Source: Gammaproteobacteria bacterium
GTDB taxonomy: Bacteria > Pseudomonadota > Gammaproteobacteria > Xanthomonadales > Xanthomonadaceae
DNA: 6,799 nucleotides
Assembly: GCA_030431185.1 (NCBI GenBank)
Contig: JAUIJO010000172.1
Coordinates: forward strand, 1-6,799
Direction of reading: 5' to 3'
Below, in pieces: positions 6,485 to 6,799 of this stretch; position 1 is the stretch's first letter; every line of letters starts with the position of its first letter. Below the pieces are notes generated by a model. That model searched no databases. It was not told the origin of the DNA and was given only the letters and a program-made list of their open reading frames with translations. A program made the translations under genes and the position numbers.

Positions 6485-6799
6485 GCGCGGCGCGGCACGA
6501 CTGGTCGGCCTCGTGCTGGCCGGACTGCTGGCGGCCTGCGCCCCGCTCCCATCCAAGGATCCCGTCATGACGACCTATCTCGCCCTGGGCGACAGCTACA
6601 CCATCGGCGAGGCCGTGCCCGAGGCCGGCCGCTGGCCGGTGCAACTGGCCACCGCCCTGCGCGCCGACGGCGTCGCGCTCGGCGATCCGCGCATCATCGC
6701 CACGACCGGCTGGACCACCGACGAGCTGGCCGATGCGCTCGATGCGGCGGAGCCGCTGGGGGAGTGGGGCTTCGTCAGCCTGCTGATCGGCGTCAACAA
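6468..6799 (+). CDS. SGNH/GDSL hydrolase, probable lipoprotein (N-terminal part; right end cut by the window)
   Basis: This is an esterase/lysophospholipase-type SGNH hydrolase. Numbering from the GTG at 6468, block I is LALGDSYTIGE (38-48) with nucleophile Ser43, a block II-like TTGWTTDEL follows at 79-87, and the block III start LLIGVN (105-110) is the last thing before the edge. The catalytic Asp/His block is outside. There are two candidate starts. GTG at 6468 gives a classic lipoprotein signal: a basic n-region with RR (2-3), R7 and R11, the hydrophobic LVGLVLAGLLAA (12-23) and lipobox LAAC with Cys24. It overlaps alaA by 17 bp and has a G-rich stretch just upstream. ATG at 6567 has a better Shine-Dalgarno (AAGGA, 6555-6559, 7-nt spacing) and gives a cytoplasmic enzyme starting MTTYLALGDSY. 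The in-frame, correctly placed lipobox favours the longer form, which would be anchored in a membrane facing the periplasm. The enzyme family is secure; substrate and start are not. Confidence 0.82.
   Translation, partial: MRRWPERGAARLVGLVLAGLLAACAPLPSKDPVMTTYLALGDSYTIGEAVPEAGRWPVQLATALRADGVALGDPRIIATTGWTTDELADALDAAEPLGEWGFVSLLIGVN

Noticed and set aside
5087..6568. A 493-codon minus-strand open frame opposite alaA
   Set aside because: It is antisense to alaA, which aligns with E. coli AlaA throughout. The composition is typical of reverse-strand GC-rich codons.

Overview
The window is a stretch of ordinary chromosomal DNA from a GC-rich Gammaproteobacterium, most probably of the Xanthomonadaceae/Lysobacteraceae (Lysobacter, Luteimonas or Stenotrophomonas-like). 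This rests on the strong GC bias in third codon positions, the kind of genes present, GTAG-headed palindromic repeats like those of Stenotrophomonas, and G-rich heptamer repeats like those known in Xanthomonas. No marker gene is present, so the family-level assignment is an inference.

Layout, left to right. (1) On the minus strand, 1-1725, is the N-terminal three quarters of a MaeB-type NADP-dependent malic enzyme fused to a phosphotransacetylase-like domain; its C-terminus lies beyond the left edge. (2) From 1726 to 2552 is an 827-bp gene-free spacer holding a likely maeB promoter, two hairpins, four REP-like GTAG palindromes, one palindrome of the family that yields spurious 'VIPANAGIQ' ORFs, and two adjacent heptamer tandem arrays. 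(3) On the minus strand, 2553-3815, is a QEGLA-motif (DUF1704/TIGR02421) putative zinc metallopeptidase with its own sigma70-like promoter. (4) On the minus strand, 3900-5054, is an RsgA-family circularly permuted GTPase of a divergent subtype. (5) A divergent control region of about 170 bp follows. (6) On the plus strand, 5225-6484, is an AlaA-like PLP-dependent alanine aminotransferase. (7) On the plus strand from 6468 to the window end is an SGNH/GDSL hydrolase, probably a lipoprotein, overlapping the end of alaA and cut by the right edge.

How the genes relate: maeB (malate to pyruvate, making NADPH) and alaA (pyruvate to and from alanine) both act at the pyruvate node, but they are far apart and on opposite strands, so this is neighbourhood, not an operon. 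rsgA and the QEGLA gene are co-oriented with 84 bp between them, but the QEGLA gene appears to have its own promoter. alaA and the hydrolase gene overlap and are probably co-transcribed.

I found no defence system, prophage, CRISPR array, tRNA, rRNA or insertion sequence, and no convincing undescribed multi-gene system. The parts most worth a second look are the repeat-dense spacer, especially a (GGGGAAT)n G-quadruplex-capable array on the transcribed-message strand and a (TTGGTGA)n array that begins in the stop codon of the QEGLA gene, and the metallopeptidase active-site signature in the QEGLA protein.
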